A stretch of 64,000 nucleotides of DNA from Aquabacterium sp. (GTDB taxonomy: Bacteria; Pseudomonadota; Gammaproteobacteria; Burkholderiales; Burkholderiaceae_C), in contig JAHFQM010000005.1 in assembly GCA_023266355.1 (NCBI GenBank), positions 62,001 through 126,000 on the forward strand, in the 5' to 3' direction. Positions 19,179 through 27,450 of this stretch are shown one piece after another. The translations under genes and the position numbers were made by a program. The notes under the pieces are model-generated. The model worked only from the letters and a program-made list of their open reading frames with translations. It was not told where the DNA came from and ran no database searches. The first letter of the stretch is position 1, and every line of letters starts with the position of its first letter.

Positions 19179-20001
19179 GGTGTCCTCCGATGGTTGCGAA
19201 TGCAGAATGGTTGTGGATCGATTCGAAGTTCTCGACTTCGACCTTGTAGGCCTTCACGCGGGGCTCGGCCGCCAGCGCGAGCGCGACGTCGCGCACCAGG
19301 TCTTCGACGAATTTGGGGTTGTCGTAGGCGCGTTCGGTGACGTGCTTTTCATCGACGCGTTTGAGCAGGCCGTACACGGCGCAAGAGGCGCTGTCTTCGG
19401 CCACACGGGCCAGTTCCTCGATGGACATCGCCTGGCGCAACTGCACGTTCAGGGTGATGTGCGAGCGCTGGTTGTGCGCGCCGTAGGCCGAGATCTCCTT
19501 GGAGCAGGGGCACAGGCTGGTGGCGGCCACGGTCAGCGTCACCGACAGCTCGGGCTCGGCGCCTTTGGCAGGGATGTGGCAGGCCCAGGTGACGTCGATG
19601 TCGAGCAGGCTCTCGACGCCAGACACCGGCGCCGCCTTGCGCAGGAAGTAGGGGAACTGCACGCTGATGCGGCCGCTGTCGGCACCGAGCCGCTGCAGCA
19701 TCTCGCGGGCCATGGCGGCAAAGCCGGGCAGGTCGAGTGCGTCGCGCGGCGCTTCGAGCAACTCGATGAAGCGCGACATGTGCGTGCCTTTCACCGTGGC
19801 GGCCAGCCCGACGGACATCGTCCATTGGCCCACCGTGTCGATGCTGCGACCCTGACCTGCGTGACTGGCATGACCTGCATGGGCGGCCCGCAGGCGCACG
19901 GGGTAACGCACCCCCTTGACCCCGACCGCCTGGATGGGCAGCTGGCGGGTGTCGATTTGGGATTGGATGTCGATCAGGGGCAAGAGTTCGGGTGCGTTCA
20001 T
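19168..20001 (-). CDS. folE2: GTP cyclohydrolase FolE2 (type IB)
   Basis: The 277-residue enzyme opens GTP to 7,8-dihydroneopterin triphosphate, the first step of folate synthesis. The family signature SLCPCSKEIS is present near residue 160, with the VKGTHMSRF motif near 85-93 and the C-terminal ESIHNHSAF. I chose the ATG at 20001 because it gives the normal N-terminus (MNAPELLPLIDIQ); the frame runs far upstream without family similarity. Type IB enzymes can use metals other than zinc and in many bacteria are induced by zinc limitation; no Zur box was identified here. The gene lies 59 bases after a cytochrome c gene and overlaps the DoxX-like gene. Confidence 0.94.
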   Translation of the reverse strand: MNAPELLPLIDIQSQIDTRQLPIQAVGVKGVRYPVRLRAAHAGHASHAGQGRSIDTVGQWTMSVGLAATVKGTHMSRFIELLEAPRDALDLPGFAAMAREMLQRLGADSGRISVQFPYFLRKAAPVSGVESLLDIDVTWACHIPAKGAEPELSVTLTVAATSLCPCSKEISAYGAHNQRSHITLNVQLRQAMSIEELARVAEDSASCAVYGLLKRVDEKHVTERAYDNPKFVEDLVRDVALALAAEPRVKAYKVEVENFESIHNHSAFATIGGHRDD

Positions 20002-20060
20002 GGTGGGGCTCGAGGGTGAGTTCGGTGAGGGCTCGCAGAGTGCTCGGAGGGATGACGCTG

Positions 20061-20528
20061 TCAGGGCTTGCTGCGGCCGGTGGCGGCCTGCGGCTGGAGG
20101 GTCTTGAGGTAGGCGATGAGGTCTTGGCGGTCCTGGGCGCTGGGCACGGCAAAGCCCATGCGGTTGCCAGGTGCCATGCGGTTGGGGTCGCGCAGCCAGG
20201 TGTCCAGCGTGCGTTCGTTCCAGGTCAGCTTGAGCCGCTGGAGGGCCGGGCTGTAGGGGTAGTCCGGCACGCTGGCGGATGGGCGTCCGACCACGCCACG
20301 GTGGAGCGGCCCGGCCAGGCTGATGTCGGCGGCGTGGCAGGCCATGCACTGCTGCGTGTAGAGCGTCTGGCCGCGGCTGGCATCGCCCCGGGGTGGTGCG
20401 GCGTGCGCGGTGCCCATCAGGGGCATGGAGGTCAGGATCAGGCCGACCAGGAACGGTCCGATGACCGATGTCGTGGCCGATCCGCCGGTGGCTGTGGGCT
20501 GCGTGGCAGGGGCGTGGTGTCGCTGCAT
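20061..20528 (-). CDS. Periplasmic class I cytochrome c
   Basis: The 155-residue protein has a signal peptide (hydrophobic about 22-40, cleavage after AHA) and one haem site, Cys61-x-x-Cys64-His65 (CMACH). A likely axial Met lies in MAPGNRMGF near residue 127. The fold resembles small soluble c-type cytochromes such as c552. The ATG at 20528 starts the signal peptide; the frame upstream is not signal-like. It probably shuttles electrons in the periplasm. It lies between the ferritin-like gene (112-base gap) and folE2 on the same strand. Confidence 0.88.
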   Translation of the reverse strand: MQRHHAPATQPTATGGSATTSVIGPFLVGLILTSMPLMGTAHAAPPRGDASRGQTLYTQQCMACHAADISLAGPLHRGVVGRPSASVPDYPYSPALQRLKLTWNERTLDTWLRDPNRMAPGNRMGFAVPSAQDRQDLIAYLKTLQPQAATGRSKP

Positions 20529-20640
20529 GGCAAGGCTTTCTGAAAGAAGACGGGGGCCGCAGAGGTGGGGGCGGCCTGCGCACAGGCGCGCCCCCACGTA
20601 CGGCTCCTCACCTCATGAATGCATCAGGGGCATCAGGGCC

Positions 20641-21240
20641 TCAGGCGCCGAAGACCATGGCCTTGGGCAGGGGCATGCCCAGGGCTTGGTTCAGGAAGGC
20701 CCAGTGGGCGGTTTCGTCGGCGGCCAGGCGACCGGCGACCTTGGCCAGGGCGCTGTCCTTGAACGAGGGGATGACGCTCAGGTAGGCGTTGGTGGCGCCC
20801 AGTTCCAGCGACAGGGCCAGCTTGAGCACGTCTTCCTGGCTCTTGAGCGAGCCGGCGTTCAGGGCCTTGGCGTAGTCGTCCAGCGACTTTTCGGCCACGG
20901 GCTTGCCGCCCAGCTTGGTGATGGCGGCGGCCAGCAGGTCGCGGTGGATCTTGTGGTCGTCCTGGAACTTCACGGCCACGTCCAGCACGCCCTTTTGCAG
21001 CAGGCCGCTCTTGGCGCCCAGGGTGTAGGCGGCGATGCCTTGGTGCTCCAGGCCCAGGGCGACGTTCAGGATGCCTGCGTCGTTGGCCATGTCGCCATGC
21101 GAGGCGGCCGAGGCTTCCTGGCCGGACAGCAGCAGCACGGCGCCGGCCGACAGGGTGGCGGCCGAGGTGCCACGCAGGAAGCCACGGCGGCTCGGGGCGG
21201 ATTGCAGGAACTGGAGGGGGGACTTGATGATGTTGTGCAT
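20641..21240 (-). CDS. Tat-exported ferritin-like protein
   Basis: The 199-residue protein has a twin-arginine signal (SRRGFLRG near 17-24, hydrophobic stretch, cleavage near ASA/SH around residue 46). The mature part is mostly helical, with Glu/His pairs spaced as in ferritin-like four-helix bundles: LEHQGIAAYTLG, DDHKIHRD, LELGATNAY and ADETAHWAFL. The ATG at 21240 has AGGAG eight bases upstream. The fold usually holds a di-iron or similar metal site; the exact reaction is unknown. Tat export suggests cofactor loading before transport. The gene is divergent from a SufR-like regulator. Confidence 0.8.
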   Translation of the reverse strand: MHNIIKSPLQFLQSAPSRRGFLRGTSAATLSAGAVLLLSGQEASAASHGDMANDAGILNVALGLEHQGIAAYTLGAKSGLLQKGVLDVAVKFQDDHKIHRDLLAAAITKLGGKPVAEKSLDDYAKALNAGSLKSQEDVLKLALSLELGATNAYLSVIPSFKDSALAKVAGRLAADETAHWAFLNQALGMPLPKAMVFGA

Positions 21241-21363
21241 GACGTTCACTCCTGGATGGGCTTCAAAGGAAGACCGCTGAGGCGGTCGGGACTCGGGGCA
21301 GCGCCTTGGGGTGGCGCTCTCAGCTGCGTCGGCATCGGGCCATGTGCGGCTGCGGTGCTTATT

Positions 21364-21418
21364 TAAACACATAAACAATGAAAAAGTGTTTATAGTGATT
21401 TGGTGCGCTTCATTACAA
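21364..21418 (-). promoter_or_regulatory. Promoter with overlapping inverted repeat (operator candidate) for the ferritin-like gene
   Basis: In this AT-rich patch of the 289-base divergent gap, reading leftward, TTGTAA (21413-21418) and TATAAA (21389-21394) are separated by 18 bases and form a plausible sigma-70 promoter. TAAACAC (21364-21370) and GTGTTTA (21386-21392) are a perfect 7-15-7 inverted repeat covering the -10 box and the expected start site. This placement suits repression, most simply by the SufR-like protein encoded next door. Confidence 0.55.
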
Positions 21419-21529
21419 TGAAGGCGCCCCATGTGTGAAGTCCGTGCGCGTGGGGGTGTGCGCCCAGCCCCGTCACGGTCGCCTGTTGGCCGTCGCGGAT
21501 GTCTGCCCCTGTCGTCGTGACGCTCTCCC

Positions 21530-22177
21530 ATGCTCGAAATGCTTGGATCCCGGCAAAAGGACCTCCTCGTCCTGCTGCTCAAAAACAAGGTGGGCCTGAC
21601 GGCCGACGACATCGCCGAACAGCTCGGCATCAGCCGCAATGCTGTGCGTCAGCATCTGGCTGCGCTCGAGAACGAGCGCCTGCTCAAGCGCGGGGAAACC
21701 TGCGCCACGGGCGGTCGCCCCAAGCAGCTGTACGTGCTGACCGACAAGGGCCACGAATGCTTTCCGCGCCACTACTCCTGGTTCGCCGAGCTCTTGGTGA
21801 CGACGCTGGTCGAGCAGGCGGGCGCCACGGGCGTGTCGGCCCAACTGGCCACGCTCGGACGCAAGATCGGCTTGCAGCTGGCGGCCCAGCACGCCCATGC
21901 GCTGGGCCCCAACGTGGAACGCTCCGAGGTGCTGGCTTCTTTGATGGACGAACTGGGCTATGTCGCACGGGCCAGCCGTGACACCCAGGGCGCGCCCCTG
22001 ATCGAGGCCGACAACTGTGTTTTCCACGCCCTGGCCATCAAGCACCCGGAGGTCTGCGAGTTCGACCTGGCGCTGATGTCCGCGTTCACGGACCGCCAGA
22101 TCGACCACCAGGAGTGCATGGCCAAGAACGGCAATGTGTGCCGGTTCCGCCTGGCCCCTCCCAAGCCCACGGCCTGA
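21530..22177 (+). CDS. SufR-like transcription regulator with C-terminal four-cysteine motif
   Basis: The 215-residue protein has an N-terminal winged helix (LTADDIAEQLGISRNAVRQHLAAL, helix-turn-helix about residues 22-45, and the GRPKQLYVLTDKG wing). Four Cys lie at the C-terminus, at 163, 176, 196 and 204, giving C-x12-C-x19-C-x7-C. This layout resembles SufR and related COG2345 regulators, where such Cys bind an Fe-S cluster that controls DNA binding. The suf operon is not nearby, so its target may be the divergent ferritin-like set. The start is uncertain: ATG codons at 21530 and 21539 both lack a clear ribosome site. Confidence 0.78.
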   Translation: MLEMLGSRQKDLLVLLLKNKVGLTADDIAEQLGISRNAVRQHLAALENERLLKRGETCATGGRPKQLYVLTDKGHECFPRHYSWFAELLVTTLVEQAGATGVSAQLATLGRKIGLQLAAQHAHALGPNVERSEVLASLMDELGYVARASRDTQGAPLIEADNCVFHALAIKHPEVCEFDLALMSAFTDRQIDHQECMAKNGNVCRFRLAPPKPTA

Positions 22178-22188
22178 ACCGTGGCTTG
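22162..22188. terminator. Possible hairpin terminator between convergent genes
   Basis: CAAGCCCACGG (22162-22172) pairs with CCGTGGCTTG (22179-22188) with one bulged C. It spans the end of the SufR-like gene, 20 bases before the convergent peroxidase gene. No run of T follows, so termination is uncertain. Confidence 0.35.
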
Positions 22189-22207
22189 AAGGGGGCCTCG
22201 CCTCAGG

Positions 22208-23905
22208 TCACAGCGGTGGCACGGCGCCAGCGAAATTCAACAGATCGGTGATCTTGAAGGTGCCGGGCGTGGCCGAGGGCAGGGTGGGCTTCCAGCCCGG
22301 GCGCACCGAGAGGTAGGAGGCGCTGTCTGCCTTCAGCAGGCCCACGAAGACCTCGCCCACGATGTTGCCGCCGACATCGCCCATGCGCAGGCCGCTTTCC
22401 TTCACCTCGGCCTCCTTGAGGATGTAGTACCACAGCGGGGTGGACTGGTCCAGGCGCACGCCGCCGTCCACCACATAGCTCGCCAGCTCAGGCAGCTCGG
22501 CCGGTGTCAAGGCGGTCACGCCCATGCGGGTGGCGATGGCCTGGCCCGAAGGCAGCCCGAAGTTCACGTGGCGCACCAGGTTGCGCGAGGCCAGCGATTG
22601 CAGGCCGTCGGCTGGCAGGCCAGGCGACGGGGCCTTCGCGCCGGGCAGGATCATCAGCGGCGTGGACAGGTGGCTGTCGATGCGCTTGTTGGGGCGGAAG
22701 TTGCCGTCGCCGAAGTTGAAGAAGGTCTGCCAGTCCACGAAGCGACGGGGCGCGCGCTTGGCGCCGCGCAGGTCGGCGGGGTCCGGGTCGGCCGGGTCCA
22801 GGTTGTCGTCGAAGATGAAGGCGAAGAACGGCGCACCACCGGTGGGGCCAAAGTTCAGGCGGTAGCTGGGGCGCACCTGGCTGTGACCGAAGCGGTAGGC
22901 GGCCACCGAGAACTCGATGGGCAGCAGGATGTTGCGGCTGCCGTCGGCGGCCACGTACTGGTTGGTCGGGTCTTGCGCGTTGAAGAAGCGCGTGCCGTTC
23001 GCGAGGATGTTGTTGACGCGGTCCTGGCCGATGGTCTGAGGCAGGAACTCGTTGACGACGATCCACTGGTAGTGCCAGGTGACGTAGCGACGGGCCGCAG
23101 CGAACAGGGCGGCCGGCTTGGCGCCTGCGTTGCCTGGTTGGTTGGCCAGGTGGTCGGTCACGGCATTGTGGAAGCGCAGCATGGCGACCTGGAACTGCGA
23201 GAGGATGGCGTTCTCGTCGTTGCGGCCTTCCGCCACGATGGCGGTGCCGTCGGCCTTGCGGGGCAGGTCGTAGCGCGGTGCGCCGTTGCGTGAGACGGCC
23301 TCTGCACCGGGGATGCGCTCCAGCTTGAACTTGATGCGACCGTTGACGGTCTGGTACAGCTCGGGCGAGCCGGCCGGGCCGTTGCCATAGACCGAGTCGA
23401 GGTCAAAGGCAGCGGTGCGGAAGTTGATGGTGCGGCTGGGCGATGCGTTCTGGTTCAGCGGCGAGTTCTTGTCCAGCGTGATGTCGTGGTCCAGGAACTG
23501 ACCGAAGAAGGTCACGCCTGCGGTCATGTTGGGGTTGTCGGCGTTGTTGGGGCTGAACACGGCCGGGTTGGTGATCGACTGGATGGGGTCGGTCAGCACG
23601 TCCTTGGCGTCCAGCACGCCGCCAGCGGCGCCCAGCTGTTTCATGGCCGTGCGCACGCTGTCCGATTGCAGCGCGAAGGGCGGCAGGTTGCGGAACATGC
23701 GGGAGAAGGTGTTGGTGGACTGGCGCAGGGCCGCGACGTTGGGGTCGATTGACACCGATTGCAGGGTGCTGCTGCTGTCGATGGTGGTGGCTGCTGTGCC
23801 GGTGGTGGTGCTGGTGGCGTCCAGGGTCTGTGCTTGCGCTGCTTGTGCCAGCGCGAGGGCCAGCGTGGTGGCGAGCAGAGGGGCGATGGTCGGTTTGCGT
23901 GTCAT
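22208..23905 (-). CDS. Secreted animal-type haem peroxidase
   Basis: The 565-residue protein has a signal peptide (cleavage near AQAQ, residues 22-26) and a Thr/Ser-rich linker to about residue 60. The peroxidase domain follows. The distal site GQFLDHD gives His140 and Asp141, Asp170 (FDLDSVYG) may bond the haem, Arg228 lies in EGRNDEN, and the proximal His341 lies in YRFGHSQVRPSY. These match the animal haem peroxidase superfamily (peroxinectin-like), found in some proteobacteria. The ATG at 23905 has AGGAAG six bases upstream. It likely oxidises halides or phenolics outside the cytoplasm. It is convergent with the SufR-like gene and divergent from the pectinacetylesterase-like gene. Confidence 0.9.
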   Translation of the reverse strand: MTRKPTIAPLLATTLALALAQAAQAQTLDATSTTTGTAATTIDSSSTLQSVSIDPNVAALRQSTNTFSRMFRNLPPFALQSDSVRTAMKQLGAAGGVLDAKDVLTDPIQSITNPAVFSPNNADNPNMTAGVTFFGQFLDHDITLDKNSPLNQNASPSRTINFRTAAFDLDSVYGNGPAGSPELYQTVNGRIKFKLERIPGAEAVSRNGAPRYDLPRKADGTAIVAEGRNDENAILSQFQVAMLRFHNAVTDHLANQPGNAGAKPAALFAAARRYVTWHYQWIVVNEFLPQTIGQDRVNNILANGTRFFNAQDPTNQYVAADGSRNILLPIEFSVAAYRFGHSQVRPSYRLNFGPTGGAPFFAFIFDDNLDPADPDPADLRGAKRAPRRFVDWQTFFNFGDGNFRPNKRIDSHLSTPLMILPGAKAPSPGLPADGLQSLASRNLVRHVNFGLPSGQAIATRMGVTALTPAELPELASYVVDGGVRLDQSTPLWYYILKEAEVKESGLRMGDVGGNIVGEVFVGLLKADSASYLSVRPGWKPTLPSATPGTFKITDLLNFAGAVPPL

Positions 23906-24250
23906 GGGGCTTCCTGAGGTTGTGCGTTTGCTTGGCAAGCACGGCACGACATGTGCACTTTTGTCATATTCAACTTGCCAAAGCAGCGCGATCCTATGGA
24001 GGATTTCGGACGCCGTCAAAGTTCAGACTAGGGAGGCGGGCCTTGTTCTCCCTAGCTTGTCAGGCGTCAGAAGGGCGTCGTGTTTCATGCCCCAGACAGA
24101 CCCGACGCGCAAACGAGCGACGGGAGTTCCCTGTCAGGGCATGTCTCGATGCGTTGAACGGATGTCGGTTGGCACCATGCGCGGCAAGCCCCTGTTGCGG
24201 GCCCTCCGGCGCCCCCGCGCGCCGCAGCCGACCTTCCAAGGAGCCCGCCC
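23906..24250. promoter_or_regulatory. Divergent intergenic region with 8-12-8 inverted repeat
   Basis: This 345-base gap separates the peroxidase (leftward) and pectinacetylesterase-like (rightward) genes. It contains a perfect inverted repeat, CTAGGGAG (24028-24035) and CTCCCTAG (24048-24055), 28 bases overall, which looks like a dimeric regulator site. The stretch 23940-23990 is relatively AT-rich and could hold the peroxidase promoter. No other gene is seen here. Confidence 0.45.
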
Positions 24251-25549
24251 ATGTTGAAACTGATCCGCCGCCCCACGCTGTTGTCCCTGGGTGCCTTTGG
24301 GGCCCTGGCCCTGGGTGCACCGGTGCTGGCCCAGGCCGCCGTCGAGTACTACAAATGGACTGCGGTGACGCTGCCGGCCGCCTCGGGTGCCTCGTGTGGC
24401 AATGGCACGCCGGCCCGCGTTTTCGTCAACCGCACGCCCAAGACCAGCAAGACGCTGGTGTACTTCGAAGGCGGCGGCGCCTGCTGGAACCAGAAGGGCT
24501 GCCTGGGCAAGGGCAAGCTGACCGAGGTCGCCTCCAACCCCAATGGCGTGCCCGAGAACTACTTCAGCCAGCTGAACCTGGCGGCCTTCGGGATGTCCAC
24601 GCCGCTCATCACGCGCACGCCGCTGCTGGGCAAGATCTACACGCAGGACTGGAACCTCGTCTACGTGCCTTACTGCACCGGCGACGTCCACACCGGTGCC
24701 AGTGTCCAGATCTACAAGGACAGCGACCCCACCCAGCCGCTGACCTACTACCACCGCGGCTACAAGAACGCCAAGGCGCTGGGCGACTGGATGGCCGTCA
24801 ACCTGCCCCGGCCGGAGCACCTGCTGGTGTCGGGCTCATCGGCCGGTGGTGTGGGCGCCACGGCCAACTATGGCGTGCTGCGCTTGGCCACCCAGCCGGT
24901 GAAGGCCGCCATGGCCGCCGACTCCGGCCCGCTGTTCCCCGCGCCCCAGGGCGGCACCGCTGAGCAATACCCCTCGCTGCCGCTGCAGAACAAGGTGCGC
25001 TCGCTGTGGGGCGTGGACCGCCCGGACGGCGTGGCCACGGAGCTGATCTCGCGCTTCCCACAGGCGGGCGACGTGTCCGACCTGTCCACCCTGAACACGG
25101 GCCTGTCCAAGGTCTTCCCACAGGACCGTTTCGGTTTCATGGCCTTCCAGGAGGATGGCATCTTCTCGGCTTTCTCGTACACGGGCTTCTACCCCGAGAT
25201 CGCCGCCCTGAATGGCAGCGCCAAGGACGCGGCGTTGAACAACCTGTGGCGCCGTGACCTGAGCAACTGGGTCAGCCAGCTGCGCACGGCCAGCAGCAAC
25301 ACCGGCTTTTACCTGCCCACCTGGCGGCCTTTCCTGAAGTCGCACACGATGGCGATCATGGACTTCACCGGCACGGGCATCGAAGAGCGGGGCATCAAGT
25401 CGGTGGCGGACTTCTACAACAACCTGATCGACGACACCCGGCCCGTGATGCGCGCCATCGAGTACGACCAGCTTGGCGACCACAAGCGCGTGCTGTCGGT
25501 CAACCCGATCCAGTGGCTGGTGGCCTTGTTCGAAGGCTTCTTCCTGTGA
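24251..25549 (+). CDS. Secreted pectinacetylesterase-like serine hydrolase
   Basis: The 432-residue protein has a signal peptide (hydrophobic about 11-27, cleavage after AQA). The mature part matches the pectinacetylesterase / vtpJ-like family: LVYFEGGGACWN near 72-83, YVPYCTGDVH near 138-147 and the nucleophile motif SGSSAGGVG near 197. Catalytic Asp and His should follow, with His possibly in GDHKR near the end. The family deacetylates polysaccharides, but bacterial members are rarely tested and the substrate is unknown. An AAGGAG-type ribosome site precedes the ATG. A strong hairpin follows the stop. Confidence 0.82.
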   Translation: MLKLIRRPTLLSLGAFGALALGAPVLAQAAVEYYKWTAVTLPAASGASCGNGTPARVFVNRTPKTSKTLVYFEGGGACWNQKGCLGKGKLTEVASNPNGVPENYFSQLNLAAFGMSTPLITRTPLLGKIYTQDWNLVYVPYCTGDVHTGASVQIYKDSDPTQPLTYYHRGYKNAKALGDWMAVNLPRPEHLLVSGSSAGGVGATANYGVLRLATQPVKAAMAADSGPLFPAPQGGTAEQYPSLPLQNKVRSLWGVDRPDGVATELISRFPQAGDVSDLSTLNTGLSKVFPQDRFGFMAFQEDGIFSAFSYTGFYPEIAALNGSAKDAALNNLWRRDLSNWVSQLRTASSNTGFYLPTWRPFLKSHTMAIMDFTGTGIEERGIKSVADFYNNLIDDTRPVMRAIEYDQLGDHKRVLSVNPIQWLVALFEGFFL

Positions 25550-25573
25550 GGCCTCTGAGGCTTGGCTGACGCG

Positions 25574-25608
25574 ACAACGCCCCGGGCCGACAGGCTGCGG
25601 GGCGTTGT
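25574..25608. terminator. Hairpin terminator between convergent genes
   Basis: ACAACGCCCCG (25574-25584) and CGGGGCGTTGT (25598-25608) form a perfect 11-bp stem with a 13-base loop. It lies between the pectinacetylesterase-like gene and the convergent TetR gene. The T tract is weak on either strand, but the location and stability fit a shared terminator. Confidence 0.65.
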
Positions 25609-25635
25609 GCTTGGAAGGCGCTGCTGCCTGCGGGC

Positions 25636-26364
25636 TCAGGCCGCCGAGGCCCTGCGCTGCTGCTTCATGGGTTGCACCAGTGCGGCTTCTTGCTCGCGGG
25701 CGTAGGCGATGCTGGCCTTGAACAGCATGAGCACATTGCGCAGCACGTCTTCGAGTGGCGTCTTGCAGCGCTCGGCCACCCACTGCGTGGCGATGCGGGT
25801 GTTGGCCCCCACCAGGCCGTTGCCCAGCATCTGGAAGTCCAGGCCGGCCTCTTCGAGGTGCGGGAACATCTGGCGCATGAAGCCGGCGATGAGGTGGGCG
25901 AAGTCTTGCGAGGCCTTGTCGGCCAGCACGTTCATGGTTTCGCCGACGTTGAGGGCGTCGATCAGGGCCACCCGGGCGCGGTGCGGGTCTTCGCGGATGA
26001 ACTCCAGGAAGGTGCGCAGCGCGGCTTCGGCGAGCTTCTCGGGCTCGGGCTGGCAGGCCGCCAGCGACATGATGGTGGCCTGCATCAGGCGCCGGTTGGT
26101 GTCCTGGTACACCGCACGGAAGAGGGCTTCCATGCTGTCGAAGGATTCGTAGAAGTAGCGCGAGGTCAGTTGCGCCTGCTTGCAGACGTCCCGCACGGTG
26201 GACTGGTGGTAGCCGTGCTCCCCGAAAACGGCCAGGCCGGCCTCGATCAGGCGGCTGTGGCGCTGGCGCTGGCGCTCGTCGGAGTCCACCCCGCCGTAGC
26301 GCCGCCCGGGGCTCCCCGGGTTGGATGGTGGCTCAGGGTTAACCCGGTTTTTGGAAACGGTCAT
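25636..26364 (-). CDS. TetR-family transcription regulator
   Basis: The 242-residue regulator has a helix-turn-helix at about residues 50-75 (STVRDVCKQAQLTSRYFYESF) after an Arg/Pro-rich N-terminal tail, and a C-terminal ligand-binding domain. An in-frame TTG lies six bases upstream of the ATG at 26364; the ATG is taken as start. It is divergent from an SDR and an esterase gene and is followed by nothing on its strand. The most likely role is control of the divergent pair and itself, through the palindrome at 26385-26398. The ligand is unknown. Confidence 0.88.
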   Translation of the reverse strand: MTVSKNRVNPEPPSNPGSPGRRYGGVDSDERQRQRHSRLIEAGLAVFGEHGYHQSTVRDVCKQAQLTSRYFYESFDSMEALFRAVYQDTNRRLMQATIMSLAACQPEPEKLAEAALRTFLEFIREDPHRARVALIDALNVGETMNVLADKASQDFAHLIAGFMRQMFPHLEEAGLDFQMLGNGLVGANTRIATQWVAERCKTPLEDVLRNVLMLFKASIAYAREQEAALVQPMKQQRRASAA

Positions 26365-26365
26365 T

Positions 26366-26398
26366 GTCAAATACCATTTTGAAATTGACCGTTGTCAA
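26366..26398. promoter_or_regulatory. TetR operator candidate
   Basis: TTGAC-CGTT-GTCAA (26385-26398) is a perfect inverted repeat, and a third half-site GTCAA lies at 26366-26370. The elements abut the TetR gene start and lie upstream of the divergent SDR gene, where an autoregulatory operator is expected. Confidence 0.55.
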
Positions 26399-26553
26399 AA
26401 TCTGCGTGCATTGTGTGCTTGCAGTCATGCGACGGTCCGTGGAACGGTGTGGTGGATCGGCACTCGGTGTGTCCAGCCCGAGATTTTCGCATCCCTGGGG
26501 CCTTTTGGGGCCTCCTGCCGTGGCGACCTTGTGAGTGCCTACCGAGGAAAGAC

Positions 26554-27396
26554 ATGAAAGATTTCAAGAACAAAGTCGCGGCCATCACCGGTGCCGCATC
26601 TGGCATGGGCCGCACCCTGGCGCTGGAGCTGGCGCGCCGCGGCTGCCACCTCTCGCTGAGCGATGTCAACGAGAAGGGCCTGGCCGAGACCGCGGCCATG
26701 GCCAGCAAGCTGGGCGTGAAAGTGACCACCGCCAAAGTCAATGTGGCCGACCGCGAGGCCATGGTGGCCTGGGCCGACCAGACCGCTCGCGAGCACGGCA
26801 AGGTCAACCTGATCTTCAACAACGCCGGCGTGGCGCTCGGCGCCTTCGTGGAAACCGTCAAGCCCTCGGACTTCGAGTGGATCATGGGCATCAATTTCTG
26901 GGGCGTGGTCTGGGGCACCCAGGCCTTCCTGCCGCACCTGAAGAAGGCCGGTGAAGGCCACATCGTCAACACCTCCAGCCTGTTTGGCTTGCTGTCCGTG
27001 CCCACGCAGGGCACCTACAACGCCAGCAAGTTCGCGGTGCGTGGCTTCACCGAAGCGTTGCGCCAAGAGCTGGACATGGCCAACAGCGGCGTGAGCGCGA
27101 CCTGCGTGCACCCGGGCGGCATCCGCACCAACATCGCCAAAGACGCGAAGATGGACGAGAGCATGCACAAGGCCACCGGCGGCAAGACCGAGGAGGCCCG
27201 CGCCAAGTTCGACAAGCTGCTCAATGCGACCACCGCCGAGAGCGCCGCCCTGCAGATCCTGCGCGCCGTGGAGTGCAACAAGCGCCGCGTGCTGGTCGGT
27301 CTGGACGCCAAGTTCCTCGACAAGCTCGTGCGCGTGCTGGGCTCCTGGTACCAGCCGCTGATCACCCTGTTCGCCAAGAAGGGCATGCTGGGCTGA
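26554..27396 (+). CDS. Short-chain dehydrogenase/reductase
   Basis: The 280-residue oxidoreductase has the classical SDR pattern: TGAASGMG cofactor loop near residues 12-19, NNAGVALG near 89, catalytic Ser in NTSSLFG near 140-146 and YNASK near 154-158. NAD(P)H preference cannot be judged. The ATG at 26554 has AGGAAAG just upstream; an earlier in-frame start lies in promoter sequence. The next gene, 54 bases on, is an esterase, suggesting a two-gene operon handling a lipophilic carbonyl or ester, controlled by the divergent TetR. Confidence 0.9.
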   Translation: MKDFKNKVAAITGAASGMGRTLALELARRGCHLSLSDVNEKGLAETAAMASKLGVKVTTAKVNVADREAMVAWADQTAREHGKVNLIFNNAGVALGAFVETVKPSDFEWIMGINFWGVVWGTQAFLPHLKKAGEGHIVNTSSLFGLLSVPTQGTYNASKFAVRGFTEALRQELDMANSGVSATCVHPGGIRTNIAKDAKMDESMHKATGGKTEEARAKFDKLLNATTAESAALQILRAVECNKRRVLVGLDAKFLDKLVRVLGSWYQPLITLFAKKGMLG

Positions 27397-27450
27397 GCCC
27401 GGCCTGGCTCGCGTCCACGCTCCGCTTTGCAGTCCCCTGAGGAGATGCCC

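Noticed and set aside
24028..24055. CTAGGGAG dyad considered as a terminator
   Set aside because: It lies between divergent genes, has no T tract and a 12-base spacer, so an operator is more likely.
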